Shown one piece after another: positions 62,187 through 64,000 of a stretch of 64,000 nucleotides of DNA. How positions within the stretch are numbered: the stretch's first letter is position 1; each line of letters opens with the position of its first letter. The stretch is from positions 372,001 through 436,000 of the forward strand of contig JAKUDP010000002.1 of NCBI GenBank assembly GCA_022570795.1, given 5' to 3'. Below the pieces are notes generated by a model that was given only the letters and a program-made list of their open reading frames with translations, ran no database searches and had not been told where the DNA came from. The position numbers and the translations under genes were made by a program. Source of the DNA: Sphaerulina vaccinii. Taxonomy: Eukaryota; Ascomycota; Dothideomycetes; Mycosphaerellales; Mycosphaerellaceae.

Positions 62187-63573
62187 ATGGAACAGCTGTT
62201 ACTATTTGTTGCTGCACTTGCAACTATCATTCAAGCCAATACCACGCCGACTGGACTTGTAGGGCGGGGCGTCCAACATCTACGGCAAGCAAAGCAACGC
62301 AGTGTCTTATCCCCTCAACGCCTGTTCAACTCATCGGAAGACTTTGCCTCGCCACCAGGTGTGATTTCACTGCCAATAGAGTGGGGACCTATTCCAACGA
62401 CACCATTTCTTTACACGTACATTGCTATTGGCACACCTCCTCAGCCATTTCGCGTACAGCTTCATCTGGGCTGGGGTGGACTAGCTGTCAGATCGACCAC
62501 ATGCACAAGCTATGGAATGTGGGGTACGAATGGACACTGTGGTATCGAGGGCATGGTCCTTCCGGTGGTGTACAACGAATCAGCGTCTACTTCACGAAAG
62601 CCCTTGTACGAGAGTGCGGTGGCGAACTGCTCAGGGAAGACACTAGAAGAAGAGACGCATGCAAGATTGTCCACAGATGTTGTACATCTTACCTCGTCTG
62701 CCGTCGAAGGCATTGTGGTCGGCGGCATTAACGAGTTTGCGTTCTGCGACTTCATCGGCATGTTGTTCTTCGATCTGTTCGATGGGTGAGATCTCTTCTC
62801 ATATAGATGTGATGTGTAGTCTGATGTGTCGCAGTGTTATGGGTATAGGACCACCTCGCGACCAGGCGACCTTCTGGTCTGATGACACAGAAGAGCAGAC
62901 GCCGTTGCTGTTTCCAACTTTGCTTCGCCGGCTTGCCCAAGGCGTCGAAACTCAGCACAACACGATGATCCTGAGATTCCCTCCAAACGACGAGACTCAA
63001 GGCAAGCTTACTATCGGCGAACTCGCGCCCGAGACAGACTTCACTGTGCCACTGAAGAATTGCTTCCATACCGGTTGCAAGGGCAATTGGAACTTCCAAC
63101 TCAATGGCATACAGCTTCATGGACATGTCCCGGTGAACCTCTCCATCTATGGTCCCATTGCTGTTACAGTCCAACCTGCTGTGGCCATTGCACTTCCATC
63201 CAAGATTGCACAGTACGTATATGGCTATATCCAGGTGCGACCTCCGGAGACCGGCTTCGACGAGGGCATAATCGACTGCTCCGCACGTGAAGCACTCCCA
63301 GACATCACTCTGAAGTTTGAAGGACATGAGTGGGTTCTTGGCTGGGAGGACTACACCCACGGCTGGGTAGACCCGGAGGATGGACGTGAAGCGTGTTGGG
63401 TGACGATCTTGGAGATTCGAGATGACGAGATGCCGTATGTTGGCGTCGAGCTGCTGAGGAAGTATGATGTCGTGTTTGACTTAATGGAGACTGAGGTCGG
63501 GTGTAAGTTGAGAGTGTCTACAATTTCGAAACAATGCCCTTCGCTGACAATATGCATAGTTGTTCGGCTGTGA
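62187..63573 (+). CDS. Pepsin-fold protein lacking both catalytic Asp (inactive aspartic protease homologue)
   Basis: Exons 62187-62785, 62835-63502 and 63560-63573, 426 codons plus stop. A signal peptide (MEQLLLFVAALATIIQA) starts at 62187. The A1 pepsin fold is clear: FLYTYIAIGTPPQPFRVQL, then the first active-site loop reads HLGWGG where DTGSS is expected; VVGGINEFAFCDFIGML, the GVMGIGPP turn, and the LRKYDVVFDLMETEVGFVRL end that closes the second lobe. In the second lobe the DTGTS position appears as VQPAVAIALPSKI. Both Asp are therefore absent, so peptidase activity is unlikely. Cys pairs and several N-glycan sites remain. A secreted binding or scaffold role is possible. Confidence 0.82.
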
Positions 63574-63681
63574 GTGGATCACATACATAACTCCTGTGCG
63601 AGCATCGACGGAAATCGATAACATCTACCAGAACGGAGGGTCTTAATAGTGTTTTCTTGCGTTGCTCAACCAAGCTGACGT

Positions 63682-64000
63682 TCAGACTGGTCTCGGCTGT
63701 CTGATCATTCCCCTCCTAACAGTCGTATCGTTCACGCCCCAAGGTCGAAGATCGAGATCGTACTGCTCGACGACTTCGAAGCCATTCTTCAGATACAGGC
63801 TAAGACCAGCTGGCGAGGCATGTAGAGTGCTCAGAATGTGGTGCTCGTCGGCCTTCTGGCAGCCCCATTTGACAAGCATGTCACCGGCACCTCGGCGTTG
63901 GGGGTCTGGATGTGTGAACAAGATCTCGAGAGCTAGAGTAGTGCAGTCAGCAAGAAGAATGCTGACATGATACATCAAGCTGCTGAGGAATCATACTCGC
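63682..64000 (-). CDS. GNAT-family acetyltransferase, C-terminal part (runs off window)
   Basis: The last exon (63682-63932) encodes ILFTHPDPQRRGAGDMLVKW, the acetyl-CoA-binding motif A (Q/RxxGxG/A), followed by the family's ASPAGLSLYLKNGFEVVEQY end. An intron from about 63933 to 63996 (GTATGA..CTCTAG, branch GCTGAC) separates it from upstream exons beyond the window. Fungal N-acetyltransferases of this type act on small molecules or protein N-termini; the substrate cannot be told. Confidence 0.75.

Overview
The window is nuclear DNA of a filamentous ascomycete. The signs are 46-60 nt spliceosomal introns with GT/GC..AG ends and CTAAC/CTGAC-type branch points, NLR (NACHT-ankyrin) and HET-domain genes, a CFEM/Pth11-like receptor, an AA11-like LPMO, an HsbA-like protein and long AT-neutral intergenic stretches. 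A Dothideomycete is my best guess, because introner-like introns are known there; this is inference. I built the multi-exon models by hand from splice signals and frame, and in each listed case the exon lengths sum to a multiple of three.

Layout. 1-25 kb: end of a diflavin-type reductase; a small coiled-coil protein; a 1400-aa NACHT-ankyrin NLR; a secreted repeat protein with a duplicated exon; a BTB protein; an LPMO; a PP2C phosphatase; an HsbA-like secreted protein; an orphan; a CSC1/RSN1-type channel; a small membrane protein; and a 5'-nucleotidase-family metallophosphoesterase that overlaps, tail to tail, a protein rich in SUMO-type motifs. 26.2-31.1 kb: no credible protein genes. Instead there is a head-to-tail array of 17 diverged units of about 146 nt, each with a TATA-like element, a tRNA-like A box, a GTAAGTCG core leading into a hairpin, ends that can pair, and a T-run terminator. 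Just beyond it, on the other strand, lies a tRNA-Lys(CUU) gene that folds well only after removal of a canonical 22-nt tRNA intron and three further segments that look like spliceosomal introns. These two loci are the most unusual content of the window.

32-39.4 kb: mitochondrial ribosomal protein mL46, then a HET-domain gene flanked by two related ankyrin-type genes, one decayed and one truncated. This looks like an allorecognition/innate-immunity locus. 39.5-48 kb: two secreted Cys-containing proteins, a 3.4-kb gene-poor stretch and a membrane-anchored S33 peptidase. 48.5-64 kb: a tandem Cys-repeat gene with an internal stop, a small orphan, an Mte1/Dbl2/ZGRF1-type DUF2439 protein, a RING/RS-rich protein with an in-frame RGG extension beyond its stop, an HSL-type hydrolase, a CFEM-Pth11-like receptor, a pepsin-fold protein lacking both catalytic Asp residues, and the end of a GNAT acetyltransferase.

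Functional themes: secreted/surface proteins and a surface receptor (environment or host interaction), two non-self-recognition loci (NLR at 2.3-6.8 kb, Ank-HET-Ank at 33-39 kb), housekeeping genes between them, and one Pol III-like non-coding RNA region.
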